6,958 nucleotides of DNA, taken from assembly GCA_905204385.1 (NCBI GenBank), contig CAJKZL010000158.1, positions 1-6,958 of the forward strand, written 5' to 3'. A program made the translations under genes and the position numbers. The notes beneath the pieces were generated by a model. The model was not told where the DNA came from. It saw only the letters and a list, made by a program, of their open reading frames with translations, and did not search any database. Below, one piece after another: positions 6,598-6,958 of this stretch. Source of the DNA: an uncultured Odoribacter sp. Lineage in GTDB: Bacteria; Bacteroidota; Bacteroidia; Bacteroidales; Marinifilaceae. The first letter of the stretch is position 1; every line of letters starts with the position of its first letter.

Positions 6598-6723
6598 TTA
6601 AAACGTAATACGCAATGAGGTCCTGAAACTTCTGGCAAAAGGATAATCCAACCCTCTCTCCTGTTTTACCGACGACCAGCGGAAAACATCATTCATATAA
6701 AATTGCAATTTCAACCTTTCTAT
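6598..6723 (-). pseudogene. C-terminal stump of a SusC/RagA TonB-dependent receptor
   Basis: The minus strand encodes about 40 residues that read as a SusC C-terminus: ERLKLQFYMNDVFRWSSV, then KQERGLDYPFARSFRTSLRI, ending T-F-stop at 6598. The last beta strand ending in an aromatic residue is what the BAM machinery recognises in outer-membrane barrels. Upstream of the glutamate codon at 6718-6720 the similarity stops, and the same frame meets a TGA at 6745-6747 with no start codon between. More than 900 residues of a normal SusC are missing. The stump sits exactly where the partner of the downstream susD should end, so it is most simply the 3' remnant of that gene. It could instead be the product of a misassembly. 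Confidence 0.8.
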
Positions 6724-6958
6724 TCCAGTCTTTTTCAGGAAACTTCACGCACGATCCGCCCTGCAACCGTGCCAACTCGTTTCCGTCTGCTTCGACGACC
6801 GCCTTTATTTCCCTGGCTTCGGGTACACTGAAATTCAGGGGTGCGATGTTACACGGGACTGTCACACCGGTATAATCGGGGAAAATGGCAGGATAGTCCT
6901 TACTCTCCGCTTTCGCCTCCTTATCGTCCGGTCTGCAAGCTGCCAGTGAAAAGAGGAA
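6689..6958 (-). pseudogene. N-terminal fragment of a probable PD40/TolB-like lipoprotein, fused out of frame to the SusC stump
   Basis: The frame is open from the right edge to a TGA at 6689-6691 (89 visible residues; the start codon lies beyond the edge). It opens with the end of a lipoprotein signal (FLFSLAAC, lipobox LAAC), an acidic linker, then DYPAIFPDYTGVTVPCNIAP and LNF. From memory this tract marks the start of Bacteroidetes lipoproteins annotated as PD40/TolB-like beta-propeller proteins; the name is moderately sure. The similarity seems to run to about VKFPEKDW, after which the frame enters SusC DNA out of register (RKVEIAILYE-stop). Relatives are several hundred residues long, so the propeller is absent. 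The junction lies at about 6715-6730. Confidence 0.6.

Noticed and set aside
6588..6638. 17-codon upstream extension of the SusD frame
   Set aside because: It would read through the SusC stop region and place residues before a complete lipoprotein signal peptide; the ATG at 6587 fits better.
1..6958. Possibility that the left SusC N-terminus and the right SusC stump are two parts of one split gene
   Set aside because: They are both on the minus strand in an order (stump upstream, N-terminus downstream, running outward) that a simple insertion into one gene would not give. They more likely belong to two loci, although a rearrangement cannot be excluded.

Overview
The window looks like a chromosomal piece of a gut-type Bacteroidales bacterium. 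The evidence is SusC/SusD-type outer-membrane uptake genes, an ECF sigma factor paired with a FecR-type anti-sigma factor, a TAnnTTTG/TTTG promoter of the Bacteroides kind, weak or absent Shine-Dalgarno sequences and moderate GC. The gene mix resembles genomes rich in FecR-controlled SusC/D loci (Odoribacter, Butyricimonas, Parabacteroides), but the sequence does not fix the genus.

Left part (1-2834): a regulated uptake locus. An ECF sigma gene (2289-2834, +) is divergent from fecR (1095-2162, -). fecR is followed on the minus strand by the first 336 codons of a SusC/RagA TonB-dependent receptor (start 1007, running off the left edge). This receptor has an STN signalling domain, so the expected circuit is: ligand at the receptor, STN contacts FecR across the periplasm, FecR releases or activates the sigma factor, and receptor transcription rises. 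The 87-bp fecR-susC gap holds two small hairpins with the same 7-nt loop on unrelated stems. The sigma-fecR gap holds a well-matched promoter and a 12-bp palindrome.

Middle (2835-2904): the convergent sigma gene and the next operon are separated by almost nothing but a perfect 27-bp inverted repeat with a 12-nt loop.

Right part (2905-6958, all minus): a tight operon in the order SusD-like lipoprotein, DUF4843-type lipoprotein, PKD-like lipoprotein, with 10-12 bp gaps. Its expected SusC partner is only a stump: the last ~40 codons of a SusC gene lie just upstream of susD, joined out of frame to the N-terminal part of a different gene, probably a PD40/TolB-like lipoprotein that runs off the right edge. 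This is a deletion or recombination scar, or an assembly chimera. If real, it leaves a SusD operon without its own channel next to a second complete regulatory locus.

No tRNA, rRNA, CRISPR array, transposase or phage gene was seen. No gene-free stretch exceeds about 130 bp.
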